Part shown: piece by piece, positions 30,054 through 40,526 of the stretch
How positions within the stretch are numbered: position 1 is the first letter of the stretch
Layout: each line of letters begins with the position of its first letter
NCBI GenBank assembly: GCA_946902875.1
Contig: OX336340.1
Location: 19,855,566 to 19,919,565 of the forward strand
From: Nematopogon swammerdamellus
Lineage: Eukaryota; Arthropoda; Insecta; Lepidoptera; Adelidae
Direction of reading: 5' to 3'
DNA: 64,000 nt
The notes under the pieces: model-generated
The model's database searches: none
What the model was told of the DNA's origin: nothing
The model's input: the letters and a program-made list of their open reading frames with translations, nothing else
Translations under genes and position numbers: made by a program

Positions 30054-30298
30054 TCCCTTGCCCCTTACTAGGTGGTAGGCTCAAATTGTAGCCGACTGGG
30101 TTGTTACCACTGTACTGAATGTAAAATGGCCGCATAGCAGCCTCGATTGTGTTCTCCTCTAGTCCAGTATAGCCAGCGATCCAAGGGGAAGACTCCGGTA
30201 TGGCAGCTACCTTCTCGTAGGTGATATTGGCTGGTCGGAGCACGTACTTTGGCCCATCGGACTCAGCGATCCATACCGAATTAATTACATACAAAAAA
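30054..30298 (+). mobile_element. SINE C, headless copy
   Basis: Carries the shared core at 30066-30120 (ACTAGGTGGTAGGC ... CTGGGTTGTTACCACTGTAC), then GTTCTCCTCTAGTCCAGTAT and GGTGATATTGGCTGGTCGG, ending in a short A-rich tail. The tRNA-like head seen at 44744-44812 and 59104-59172 is missing. Confidence 0.75.
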
Positions 30299-30699
30299 TT
30301 GCATACACTTTCAATGCAGTTTCATGTATGGATTTTAAACCAAACAATGAGTGCTTCAATTGTTTGCTCGAAGTTGTAAGACACTTCTAAGGTCGGCAGC
30401 AAATATATTTTGCTCTTCCGTAGGCTGCCACAATTGCTGCGGTTTGACGCAGGGCGGAATGCGACACGCGGTGGGCGGGCGCCGCCCCCGCCCTAGCCGC
30501 AGTCATGTGTGGGCGGAAGGACGTTGCCATACGAATATGGGAGCGTTGAGGCTTGGTAATGTGACAGAATGGCGGGAAACGAGGCTGTTGTTAAATATGG
30601 GATTGTTTCGGCTATATTTTTGAGGCTTTTTGGCATACCGTATTACGGTTAAGGGCTTCACTATATGTGTCAGGATTCGGACCATTGGAGAAAAATGAT
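30299..30699. other. Unassigned, GC-rich patch
   Basis: 30465-30535 is GC-rich (GGTGGGCGGGCGCCGCCC) in an AT-rich neighbourhood. There is no supported frame. It could be a regulatory patch. Confidence 0.35.
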
Positions 30700-30752
30700 T
30701 AAAAAAAATACAGTCGAATTGAGAACCTCCTCCTTTTTTGAAGTCGGTTAAA
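30700..30752 (+). repeat. Repeat H end
   Basis: CAGTCGAATTGAGAACCTCC then TTTTTTGAAGTCGGTTA, the same end as at 14350-14396. Confidence 0.6.
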
Positions 30753-31034
30753 AAGTGAGACGATAGGTTTGAACAGCGTAGGTATTATGTCTGTTTCTAT
30801 GGAACATACTTTGAGGGCAGGGCAAATGAGCCATTAATATTTATTACTAGCTTTGACCGCAAATATTTTATTTTTATATAGTAGACAATAGGGCCTGGCG
30901 TACACGGGTAGCTTTTGTCTCGTGCAACTTTCAAAGTCCTTTTGCAAAGTCCTTTCGCTATAATTATTATTATACTTTATTTTCATACTGACTGCATTGC
31001 ATAAAAGATGCCGATGATAATATGAGTATTATAT

Positions 31035-31147
31035 TGTCAGGCCGACATGGCATTCGCAATCCCCGTGCATGACAAAATGTTCATGGGCATCGTTAGACAC
31101 CAACTTGTAGGTGAAACATGCCACATGTCGCCCTATCGATAAAAAAA
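31035..31147 (+). mobile_element. Family D 3' end with poly-A
   Basis: GTCAGGCCGACATGGCATTC, CATGGGCATCGTTAGACACC and GCCACATGTCGCCCTATCG, then A7. This is the cleanest view of the family D terminus. Confidence 0.7.
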
Positions 31148-32160
31148 GCCTTACTATGACTTTCATATCTTCATCATAAAATCATAATATATGTTGATAT
31201 GTAAGATAGAATGTTAAACTCTTGTCATTTCACAAAATAGATAAACAAAAATAAAAAACTTTAGTCTACAAACCAATAAAACTCTTAAAACAATAATCTT
31301 AAGCACAAAAATACATTTTAAAATCGACGAATGACAATGAAACATTTTAAAGGAAATCGAAAATGAGCTCCTTGATGAGAATGATGAAAGAGAATGGGTG
31401 ATTAAAGGCATGTTAACGAAAGCTTAAAATAATACGAGAGAGGAACCGAAAAACGTGTACCTATTGATTTAACAGAAGCACGCAGTTGGAGGATGCGGTG
31501 CTGAGGCGACGACGACGAAGGAGTGACTAGTAGTGGGAGTAATAGAAATCACTGAAATGAGAAATGCGCCTAAACAGTTCGCAATTACTCCAGATTGTCT
31601 GTGTATGGCAAATGAAGACTTGAGACCAAGTTTATACCGAGCAATACTGCGAATATCAACTTCTAGTCACAATAATCTCCGCTCAGCCGAGTCGAACCCA
31701 AGTTTAGAAATATATTAATGACTTAGATAAATGCTACGCCTCGAAGTAAACTTGGCAAGATCACATCATTTGTATTATTAATCAATGCGTATGATTAAAA
31801 AATAAATAAATAATGCAACGCAGGCAGCAAGAAGACATTGACAAAATTTTTCTATGAATACGATGGAGTACGCTCGTCCGAGTAAGATTGTAGAATCACT
31901 TTTTTGCGTTGAGCGTAAGAAGCGACAAGTGAGTACGCTCTATGTATACGGGCCTTAGGGTTCGATGCTACTTCAGCAGAAACCTATTTGCCAGGCGGTT
32001 CATATGTTGGATTTTCAGCCTGCCTAATTTTAAACCTTGTGACATCGAATCTATTAGATATTCGTTCGACATTTGATTTTAAATGCATTATAAAATCGAT
32101 TTTCACTTAATTTGCCAGTTCAGAAATAGTGCATCGTACAAAGGCGACAATCGAGTCACC
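31148..32160. other. Unassigned sequence
   Basis: No gene recognised. A 61-codon frame at 31533-31718 has no motif. Confidence 0.35.
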
Positions 32161-32274
32161 AGACACCCTGTCCCGTGCCACCTTCGCCGCCGCCCCCGCT
32201 ACCCCGTTCTTCCCTCGCTAACCCCCCGTCCCCCGTCCCCCGTCCCCCCCGTCCCGCCCTCGCTGCCCCCACAG

Positions 32275-32325
32275 GAGAGCTCCTGGTTGTATCCGCCTTA
32301 TTGGATTGACGACGACCAAGGCTGA
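32275..32325 (+). CDS. Possible 3' terminal exon of an unknown host gene
   Basis: A strongly C/T-rich tract (32160-32270) ends in CCCCCACAG, a good 3' splice site. Sixteen codons follow (ESSWLYPPYWIDDDQG) and then TGA. The tract, the phase-0 start and the AATAAA at 32452-32457 fit a last coding exon with a ~130-base 3' UTR. The aromatic and acidic composition is unlike the surrounding repeats. No upstream exon is identified and I do not recognise the protein. The poly-C tract could instead be a simple repeat. Confidence 0.35.
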   Translation, partial: ESSWLYPPYWIDDDQG

Positions 32326-32451
32326 TGTCACGAGTTGAGTGAGGCTGTCCTCGTGGCGTGTCTGACAGTGGTCGTTTAACATCATTCGACTTGTGTTTTT
32401 AGTCTTGTTTCGATGGTAATTTTATTTTGATGGGGCTCGTTAATTTTTCGG

Positions 32452-32457
32452 AATAAA
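32452..32457 (+). terminator. Possible polyadenylation signal
   Basis: AATAAA about 130 bases after the stop codon of the candidate terminal exon. Confidence 0.3.
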
Positions 32458-32464
32458 CCTGAAA

Positions 32465-33287
32465 CTTAATATTTTCTTATATCAACTTTTAGATTGTGTG
32501 AAGAATAATATTTTTCCAATGAAGCTCAGCGAAGTGAAATATAAGTATTTTAATTTAAATTCAATTTATTATTAACAATTTTAGATCATCATTAGACAAA
32601 TGCAAGCCAAAAATGAATAGTAAAAATAAGTCTCGACAAGGATTCGTACCTGGAACTCTGGGTTGTGCCGCCAGCTGACATATGTATAAATAAAATTTTA
32701 GATCAATTCGGTTTTGCTATAAATAAATTGAAATCGTCACGACACCCTAAAATCCCGTGCAACACTGCACGTCAGTGGGCATCGTTAATAAATAACTCAC
32801 CATTAGGTGGAAAATTGCAATAATATTGCACCTCTTATAATACACAAATACTACGAAACCGTTCAACAAATTCATGTTAATTTGGCTATCTTATTACCTA
32901 CTTACCTTTCCAAATGTGTTGAACGCTTTCTATAGGTACTTACATATTAAAACGCTCAACACATTTTAAAAGGTGAGTGGGTTTATAATTAGCTTTAAGG
33001 CTTTTGTAGGCTCACACACTTGGTTGAATAACAAATAAACCCTCGTGAATTACCACAACATTAAATAGCGCAAACTCATCCAGTTTGTTGCGTTAACGTT
33101 TACGAGCCTATAACAATAGTCGCACGCACGAGTGAGGCAGTAAACGACCGCTTTAATCAAGGCGGAACCCTTTTGTATAGTGTGCGAGGCCTTTACATTC
33201 AGGCAAACAATACTGCCATAGATAGAAGTCAGTGAGGTCGACTATTAAGCGCGAGAAATTTGAAAATAGAACGATCGTCGCCATTTT
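32465..33287. other. Unassigned sequence
   Basis: AT-rich. A short GAACTCTGGGTTGTGCCG tract near 32665 is not enough to call a tRNA. Confidence 0.35.
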
Positions 33288-33725
33288 TAACCCCCGACGC
33301 AAAAGGAGCGGTATAAGTTTGACGCCTCCGTCTGTCTGTCTGTCTGTGTGTGTTGTGTGTCAGCCTGTGGCATCGTAGCTACCAAACGGATGGACCGATT
33401 TGGATGCGGTTTTTTAGTAGAAAGCTGGTTTAAACGGGATGTTTCTATGTTAGTAATCAAGTAATTATGAAGTAATAAAAAAATTACCTCTCACGGATGG
33501 ACAGATATGGATGCGGTTTTTTTAAAAGGAGCTTGAAATAAAAGTTAAATTCAAATTTAAAAAAATACCGACCCTTAGTCCACAATTATTTCCTGTAAAC
33601 TCCCAACGGGGACGGTATCGTCCCGAATAATGTTAGCAAAGTCAAAAATTATTTCCCGATAAGTAAATATACTTAATATAAAAACTCAGAGCTGCGCGGG
33701 TATTTTACTTTACACCTTTACTCCA
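33288..33725 (+). mobile_element. Element E, diverged copy
   Basis: AACCCCCGACGCAAAAGGAG, GTGGCATCGTAGCTACCAAA and GATGGACCGATTTGGATGC follow in order. The 3' hairpin is eroded and has lost much of its symmetry. The simple repeat is TCTG/GT mixed. Confidence 0.7.
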
Positions 33726-33764
33726 ACGGTCGTCTTCTCGGCTGACTTCCCCAGCCCACTGCCA
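33722..33764 (-). pseudogene. RTE-type ORF fragment
   Basis: The minus strand reads QWQWAGEVSREDDRWSK, matching the LKWQWAGHVSRRDDDRW segment of the RTE relic at 51137-51390. Confidence 0.6.
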
Positions 33765-33979
33765 CTGCACTGGTGATTGCAACACGGCACGGAAATTCAT
33801 AGTTTGTTGGATGAAAAAAAAAATCGCTATGTCTGGATGTTTAGTCAAATCTAATCGAGATATTATATAATAAATATAGGTACTGCAGAACTATAATAAC
33901 ACAAATATTAATAAAAAATATGTTGCCAGTGAAAGAGAGGATCTGTCAATGACACTATACATACTTCTCTCTTTATAAC

Positions 33980-34142
33980 TTTACCCCTCTCCACCCAAAG
34001 TTTTACTGTAAGAGATCACTTGTAGTTATAAGTTCGCCTTTGCTTGCGCATACCTGTATTTTCTTTTGTTTCTTTCTTGTAGGTACTCCTTTTCTGTAAA
34101 TTGTATGCAATAAAGTATTTCGATTTTATTCTATTCTATTCA
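33980..34142 (+). mobile_element. LINE 3' tail with ATTCT simple repeat
   Basis: TGTATGCAATAAAGTATTTCG then a TTCTA/TTTTA tail. Same layout as the tails at 2800 and 7430 but with a different simple repeat. Confidence 0.55.
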
Positions 34143-34339
34143 AGATTTCAATTATTTGCTGTGAAGAAATTCACAGTCTAACTTTAAGTTGACTATGAGA
34201 GTTGTTTAAGTAAATGACTATAAATGTTTAAAAACTTTGCCATGTTCCATGTTTCACTGTCAAATGTCTCCTACAGCACGAAAACTCACTATTTATTCAA
34301 AACATAAAGCTAGGATGTCGATATAGGAAAATGTGACAT

Positions 34340-34480
34340 CACAGGGGAGGGGTCAGTAAAAATCGTGACCAGCTGTGACAATGGGGGGGAGGGGGGGGAG
34401 GGGGGGGGGGGGGGGGTCAAAAATGAGCCTAAGAAGTATGTCATCATTTTTGAACAGCCCCTTATAACGTGTCAATGTAA
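34340..34480. repeat. Poly-G/C tract element
   Basis: 34383-34416 is almost pure G (broken by two A). It is flanked by GTGACATCACAGGGG and, beyond, by TCAAAAATGAG and TGTCATCATTTTTGAACAGC. The tract could form a G-quadruplex. Confidence 0.7.
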
Positions 34481-34904
34481 AAATATTACTGAAAACCCCC
34501 TTTACTTAAACCAACAAACAATATTCCCACCTGTGGACAAATGCGTCGACCTATATTCTGTCTCTTACAAAAACGAGGTGACATTTAGGGACAATTTACG
34601 ACATCTGGTGGGCTACTTTATTAAAACGAAGCCAAATTCTATTGTTGAACTAAGTTATCTGACACGGAACACGAGCCCAACGAGACCACTCAGCTCAAAT
34701 TAATTCCTTTTAAATTCCTTTTATATTGCGCTTCCGTGCTAATTATGCCCGACGGAAAGAGAGTTTTAATTATAGCTATTTCTATACCACCTGTTCTAAT
34801 GAGTGCAGTAGTAAATTTCTTCTAGCGTTTAAACTAATAATCTTTAATAAAGAATAATAATGAAGCAGCGGAATTTAAACTTATCATGACATTACGGTCA
34901 TTTT

Positions 34905-35245
34905 TAGGGTTCCGTCTCCATACGGAAGCCTACGCCGTCTGTCTGTCTGTCCGTCCGTTATGTTTGAACCGTAATAGTTAGCCGGCTGAAGTTTTTACAG
35001 AATATGTGTTATTATGGCGGAGGTGCCAACAAATAATAAAAAAACAAAAAGTACATAATTAAAGGGGATCCCCATACAAGAAACGTGCTAAGAATCGATT
35101 AGTAAATATTCAACAGGTATTTAAATTTTGCATTATATAAAGACAAAATATAGACGAATATGGTTTTCTGACAGGTATGGTGTAGCGAACCTACGGAACC
35201 CTCCGTGCGCGAGTAAAACTCGCACTTGACCGATTTTTCAAACGC
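34905..35245 (+). repeat. Repeat F, full-length copy
   Basis: Runs from TTTAGGGTTCCGTCTCCATA through GCCGTCTGTCTGTCTGTCCG and TGTGTTATTATGGCGGAGG to CGCGAGTAAAACTCGCAC and TTGACCGATTTTT. The outer GGGTTCCG and CGGAACCC are inverted. Near the 3' end, GCGAGT/ACTCGC forms a small hairpin. It is non-coding; other copies include 43120-43480 (minus), 48745-49040, 56985-57300, 61978-62380 and 63000-63275. Confidence 0.75.
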
Positions 35246-36042
35246 AAAGGAGTGTGGGAAAAATGTGTGGCACGCTTCCCCACCGACCAATAACGAACAA
35301 ACATACCTATATCACATCGTTGGAAAGTTTGTTCCATGATTGTCATTTGTTAATATGGTCAGGCCTCACGCACTCTATGTACTTGCGCGAGCTAACTATC
35401 TACCGCCCGAAGGGCCGCCGGCGGTCTATTTCAGTGAAAATTCGTCAGCTGCGCGAAGTATACATAGACGCTCGCCCACGCAACTGGGCGCAGCTGCAAA
35501 GCAATAACCACTTTACACTCGATCGTTAAGGTACATTTTCACACGCAGCGATTGGCGACGTGAACCAGTAGGCTATTAAAGCCCGAAGGTAGCAACATTT
35601 TCTATGGAGTGATTTATCTGTTACGAACTATTAAGTAATCTGTGCTATGGTGGTCAGTTTCAAATCATTGTGGAAAAAAATACAACTAAAATAAAAACCT
35701 GTGTCATTTCATAAAAAATACATCAATACAACAGTCGTATAGCAGAAAAAAACAACAGCGATTTTTTCCCCACAATGGTTTGAGACTGACCGCCATAATT
35801 AACAAACGACAATCATAAAAAGATCTTTTCAATGACATAAGTCCGGCCGTTATCGATTGGTGGGGACGTCTTGTCGCATCGTTTGGAAATAAATATCATA
35901 GAGAAAGCTAGAATGCTTGTTGAGCAAAATGTTTAATTAAAATTAAATTCAACTGGAAATAACACAACGTTCCCTAAATAATGAAAAGTTACATTTACAC
36001 TGTGTGAGTAATTTATTAACGTCTCCAAGTGGGAAAGTGTTT
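35246..36042. other. Unassigned sequence
   Basis: The short GC-rich part at 35395-35505 contains CCGAAGGGCCGCCGGCGG and GCGCAACTGGGCGC-like palindromic bits. No gene is recognised. Confidence 0.35.
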
Positions 36043-36370
36043 CCTGTCTGTCGGAACAGAAAATTTACACATTTCAGGATGTAAGCTTCGAGGGTAGGTA
36101 CAGTTTTTTTTTGCAATTTGTTGTTTTTACTCGTGCATCACCAGACAACCTTTATATGTAAAACAAGTTACCATTAAACAGGTTGAAAAAGAAAAAGTGT
36201 TTTTTCCTGTCTGTCGGAACAGAAAATTTACACATTTCAGGATGTAAGCTTCGAGGGTAGGTACAGTTTTTTTTTGCAATTTGTTGTTTTTACTCGTGCA
36301 TCACCAGACAACCTTTATATGTAAAACAAGTTACCATTAAACAGGTTGAAAAAGAAAAAGTGTTTTTTCC
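36043..36370 (+). repeat. Exact 163 bp tandem duplication
   Basis: The unit beginning CCTGTCTGTCGGAACAGAAA occurs at 36043-36205 and again at 36206-36368. By eye the two units are identical. The second ends exactly where SINE A sequence (GTCCAGTTCAGTGTAGCC) begins. Confidence 0.9.
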
Positions 36371-36500
36371 GTCCAGTTCAGTGTAGCCGGCGTGAAATGA
36401 AGTGAAGCACTGACATGGCACCTAGTTCACTCGGTGATATGGGCTGACATCACGGATACTGTAAGCAATGTAGCCAACCGTGTCAGTTTCTATAAAAAAA
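36371..36500 (+). mobile_element. SINE A, 3' half
   Basis: GTCCAGTTCAGTGTAGCCGG through GGGCTGACATCACGGATACT to CCAACCGTGTCAGTTTC and an A run. It shows the complete 3' end of family A in plus orientation. The head and core are missing. Confidence 0.8.
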
Positions 36501-36511
36501 AATACAAAAAA

Positions 36512-36665
36512 ATTACAGCACAGAGGGTAATTTTATTACCTCTCACTATATTCCCAAAGGTTAGTTAGAATAGAACACCTTAAGGAAATAAGAATCCCTT
36601 CCGAGCTTATATTTGTATAAATCGGTGTTCAATAAAAAAAAAATGCATACATACATACATATATT
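36512..36665 (+). mobile_element. LINE K 3' end with CATA tail
   Basis: CCCAAAGGTTAGTTAGAATA and ATCGGTGTTCAATAAAAAAA, then (CATA)n. This is the plus-strand counterpart of 11494-11620. Confidence 0.65.
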
Positions 36666-37459
36666 TCGTGTTATTAAGTTCATTTCTGAAACCGGAATTA
36701 TTAATTTTAAAAAGTATAAAAATAATTAATTATAAAAAGTTACTAAATTAACCTATACATGGCAACCTTGAGTATTTCGGGCAATTGGGTACAAGGTCGG
36801 GTGAAACAGAGTGAATACGAGAATTTAAACACCTTTAAAGTCAATTTAAACACCGTCATTAATTAAAGGTGACAGCGTAAATGTACATTAACGTAGCTGT
36901 GCGGAGATATAAACATTTGGGACGAAAGATATATTATGTTTAGGAGCAAGATACAGGTGAAAACCCTATAAACCGGAGCGGAAAATCGACCGTGCATACT
37001 TGAAGTAGAACTGAAAAAGGTTAAGGCGCCTAGTAACGCCACATGTGGAATTTTGAAGAATGAGCCCGTGATAACTAGACGAATCTAAAAGCTAAAAACT
37101 ACTGCAAAATATTGAACAATTCTTTGTCTATCGATCGCACGTTTTTGGTTGTAAAATTTTAGCATTTTCTTTACAAACGATACGGTAACCAAAATGTCGA
37201 TTTTTCTTCCGCGTGAACTTTGAAGACTAAGACTTGATCTCAGTAACTAAACAGAATTTGCATACAATTTTTATAGCATAAAAATGACGCCATTTGTTAT
37301 ATCTATCGATCACACGCTTTTCATAGTTCTAATGTTAAGGATTTGTATTTATGAAAAAAAACCTCTTAAAACTACTACGCGCTACGCCGCGCGCGTTGAA
37401 GTGTCGCGGGACACACGACCCGACAGAAGCGAAACTTCGCGAAAATACAGACAAGCGTG
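36666..37459. other. Unassigned sequence
   Basis: No gene or repeat recognised. Confidence 0.35.
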
Positions 37460-37792
37460 ATTTTTTTTATGGTAACTGACACCGAAAATTTTCGACTTTG
37501 CATTTATCTAATGAAGAAATATAAAAAGCGAGTACATGCTTAGTACTAACATATAAAAAATAAAAACATAATATTTACATAGCCATTTCGACGAAAGTTT
37601 CATTCAGTGCGGTGGTACCAAACCGGGCGGCATGAACCCTACCACCTAGTAAGGTAAGAAGGGAAGGGTACTACAGTTTTACGTGAAATCCGAACCACGG
37701 TCAGCCTCCGACGGTTGAGCGGTCACCCATCCAAGTACTGACCGCGCTCAGCGTTGACAACAGTCGACCGACCGCACCACTGAGCTACCCAA
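37460..37792 (-). mobile_element. SINE A, head-complete copy with replaced middle
   Basis: The tail remnant TTTTTTTTATGGTAACTGAC lies at 37460-37480. About 80 bases of unrelated AT-rich sequence follow. Then the core and head resume from 37562 to 37792: CACCCATCCAAGTACTGACC is the complement of the 5S-like box C and ACCACTGAGCTACC is the A-box complement. Confidence 0.75.
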
Positions 37793-38315
37793 TAATCCTC
37801 AAATAAGCTGACAAGTGATCCTATAAAGGTTCAGTTTTTCCTCTTTTGAGGTACGGAACCCTAAATATGGGTGCGCCATTTAATAGTGGGCACATTAATT
37901 TTGTTATTATTACATTTACTTACACAGAGAAAGTAATCACTGACATATTGGTATCAGCTTGAGCGTTTCAAAAACCCCACAATTCGTAAAACCTTTGTAA
38001 AGAAAATACAACAGATTACACTTGTCATAATATTTTATTCAGCAATAACGCAAATAACGTTATTCTCTGTATTTCTAAATTAGATTACACTTGCTGTCAT
38101 AGCGGCCCAATAAATTGTGGATCTTTCACAGAAGAAATGGAAACACGGATCGGGTGGAGCCTCTCCGCGCCGCCGCCGCCGGCCCCTTTGCCTCCCCTCC
38201 CCACCACGTACGAGCAGAATGTGCGAAAGAGAATTCGAATTAAATTCCTAAGTAAGCAGGAATTTTTCGTTAAAACTTCCTTCCATTTAAATTACATTAA
38301 CTTTTGGTTTAATTT
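37793..38315. other. Unassigned sequence
   Basis: 37852-37880 contains GGTACGGAACCCTAAATATG, an end of repeat F or a relative. Nothing else is recognised. Confidence 0.35.
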
Positions 38316-38319
38316 GATT

Positions 38320-38372
38320 TACCATGGTTGGTATTCGCGGTCATTTTGGCCGACGCACGTATCGGACTGGCG
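38320..38372 (-). repeat. Penelope-like element, left inverted flank
   Basis: TACCATGGTTGGTATTCGCG plus GTCATTTTGGCCGACGCACG is the inverted complement of 38990-39041 with a few differences. Terminal repeats in direct or inverted arrangement are typical of Penelope-like elements. Confidence 0.7.
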
Positions 38373-38970
38373 GGTGCATTGTTCCAACCCCCTAGGAAGG
38401 TCGCACAACTCCTACGGCCAGTGAAGGACGCCTTACATCATCTAAAGTTGCCAGGTTTCTACCAAATACCGTGCAGCTGTGGGAAATCGAACAGCGGCCA
38501 TACAAAGCGCTGTGTCACAGAACGGATTTCCCAACATATCAGAGTAGTTAATAACATGGACAAAATCATGTCTGCCATATTTGAGCATGTCGACTCCGGT
38601 ATGCAGCACTGGATAAGATTCGATCAGGTGAAAATGTTGGCCACCGAAAAACGGCTCTTTCACGCATCATCCGTGAGTCCATCGAGATTTCGAACCATGC
38701 CAATTTCAACAGAGAAGCCTTTTACAGACTGTATGGAGTCATGGCATGGAGTCCCGTTCTCGTCCCCCTGAAGAGCGGCAGGTCTGGCAGTGAACACCAG
38801 CAGCAGCAGGAAGACACCGTCAGTACTTTATCCTCGGCGGAGGTGCGGAACGCAGCCCAAGCCGAATTGCTGCCTACCCTCAGCTGTATCCACATCTACA
38901 ATCTTCGCAGCTGCTCGCACTTGGCACGCAGTGTTGTGTCACAACTAAGGGCCCGACCGCAGCCAGGTAC

Positions 38971-39010
38971 TCGCCTTGAAGATGGACGCACGTGCCAGTC
39001 CGAAACGTCG
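38971..39010 (+). ncRNA. Hammerhead-ribozyme-like motif
   Basis: TTGAAGA (38976-38982) resembles the CUGANGA core with the first C replaced. GGAC (38984-38987) and GTCC (38998-39001) form stem II. GAAA (39002-39005) is the second core strand. ACGT, then C, gives a palindromic short stem III and a UH cleavage context. Minimal hammerheads of this layout are known in the terminal repeats of Penelope-like elements. The changed core base suggests this copy is weak or inactive. Confidence 0.5.
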
Positions 39011-39041
39011 GTCAAAATGATCGCGTATACCAACCATGGTA
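38990..39041 (+). repeat. Penelope-like element, right inverted flank
   Basis: GTGCCAGTCCGAAACGTCGG through ATGATCGCGTATACCAACCA to TGGTA. Inverted match to 38320-38372. Confidence 0.7.
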
Positions 39042-39060
39042 AGCCAAATTTAACCAATAT

Positions 39061-40526
39061 GAATATCCATGGTAGGCTAAAAGTGTTTATACATTTACTT
39101 TGCCTCTACGCCGCAAGTTTTCATTTATTCATTCGATCGCCTCGGCGAGGTATCGGCATAGCGCACGATTTAACATTTTTATCTACTATTTCGTACAACG
39201 AAATTCGGCAATCAACTCTCACGCAGTCTTGTGGCCTGGTAGCAAAACTCAGTCGAGAGTTCCAAGGTTTGATTCCTGGCAATGAGTGTTTCTGAAGAAA
39301 AACTATTACATACGAGCGTGTACGATTCTACTTTTCACCAGAAATAAGATTGATGGATGTACCTTACTGAATTCAACAATATTATCAACTTGTCTTTGTG
39401 CGTGTGTTTCTTCCTGGTCAATATGAAAATCTGTTCGATTACCATAATAAATAAGGAATAATGTATGTAAGTGGCAATTGTTCTCTCAATATAAACATTT
39501 TTACAAAAAACATTACACTTCTTTATGCTTCGCGCAGTTTTGTTACAAGAGATGTTCAGTGTCAAGCTGAAAATCACATCAATTAGTCTCAGTCGATATA
39601 GTTAAGTGAATCCGCGCGTAGGACTTTAAACTAAATTTTAAATGTACACCTCGCGGCCTTCTGTCTCTGAACTGCTTTATTTGATACGTCACTATTGGTC
39701 CATTAGTGTTTAACCTGGTTAAAAATTCATCAGCGAACGGCGCTAAGCAAAGAAATAAAAAATATAGAAGGCATGAATTCGTGAAGTTTTTTCAAATTGT
39801 GTGCACAACGATATTACAAATATATTCTATACCTGTTACACTTGTGAACTCGGGTATCAACTCGCTCCGTCTCACGTGAATTGTGTGCATTAATCATCGA
39901 GATATAAGTACTTCGTGCTGTAGAGTGCACACGCACCGAGTTGAAGCCATCCAGCCGCACTTGAGTTAGTCGATCGCGATTCGCCGACGTCGCTACACGC
40001 GCTGTTCGCGCTCACCATCCGTCTCTCTCGGCTTCCCCTCCGCCGCTCGTTCTCCGCGCCAGCACCGCATCTACCACTTGGCTCTCCGCCGCTTCCTTCC
40101 GTCATGCCTCAGTTTTGATTTCAGCAAATTCATTTCTTTGGAAATTCCTTGGTAGCGTATTCTCTAGTAATACATCTCGATGAAATTATTTGATTATGTA
40201 ACGAAATAAATTGTATGCACAACAATGACGGTTCTAGAATTGAAATTCTTAGCGCTAGCATTTGCAAACGTTTCTCCGCTCTTTGCATATCTGACTCAAT
40301 CCGTCAATTGAACTTGTCGAAATCCATGACGGTCGTTACCTTAGCTCAGGCATCGTTAGGTACCTAATGTCCCTCGGATTTTACCTTTTAAGCCGGCTCG
40401 TCAGTGATTTGTTTCTCTAAATTGCTATCCAAAGTGAATGATTGAATAATTTATTTGCTTCATTCTTCGGGGACGATGATTTTTTTGTAAGAGAGATGAT
40501 GATTTATGCGAGTGATTTATAAGGAT
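39061..40526. other. Unassigned sequence
   Basis: At 39230-39285, GGTTTGATTCCTGG looks like a tRNA B box with a partial T-stem, possibly a decayed tRNA-derived SINE. At 39940-40105 is a GC-richer block on whose minus strand a 71-codon frame runs. It resembles a promoter or 5' UTR patch but has no supporting element. Confidence 0.35.

Larger units (their letters stand above)
38328..39060 (+). pseudogene. Penelope-like element, GIY-YIG endonuclease end (frameshifted)
   Basis: Penelope-like elements encode a reverse transcriptase fused to a GIY-YIG endonuclease that nicks the target; only the endonuclease end remains. From 38380, the plus strand translates through RPVKDALHHLKLPGFYQIPC and CGKSNSGHTKRCVTERISQH to HWIRFDQVKMLATEKR. 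In the GIY-YIG fold, GFYQI corresponds to 'GIY' and SNSGHT to 'YIG-QT', so the second catalytic motif is damaged. A frameshift near 38655-38665 moves the frame; it continues as IIRESIEISNHANFNREAFY, then GVMAWSPVLVPLKSG and a glutamine-rich tail. The HANFNRE and WSPVL context fits insect Penelope-like C-termini. It is 5'-truncated, frameshifted and non-functional. Confidence 0.75.

Noticed and set aside
38741..39295. 184-codon independent gene
   Set aside because: Its first part is the shifted frame of the Penelope-like ORF and the rest is flanking sequence.
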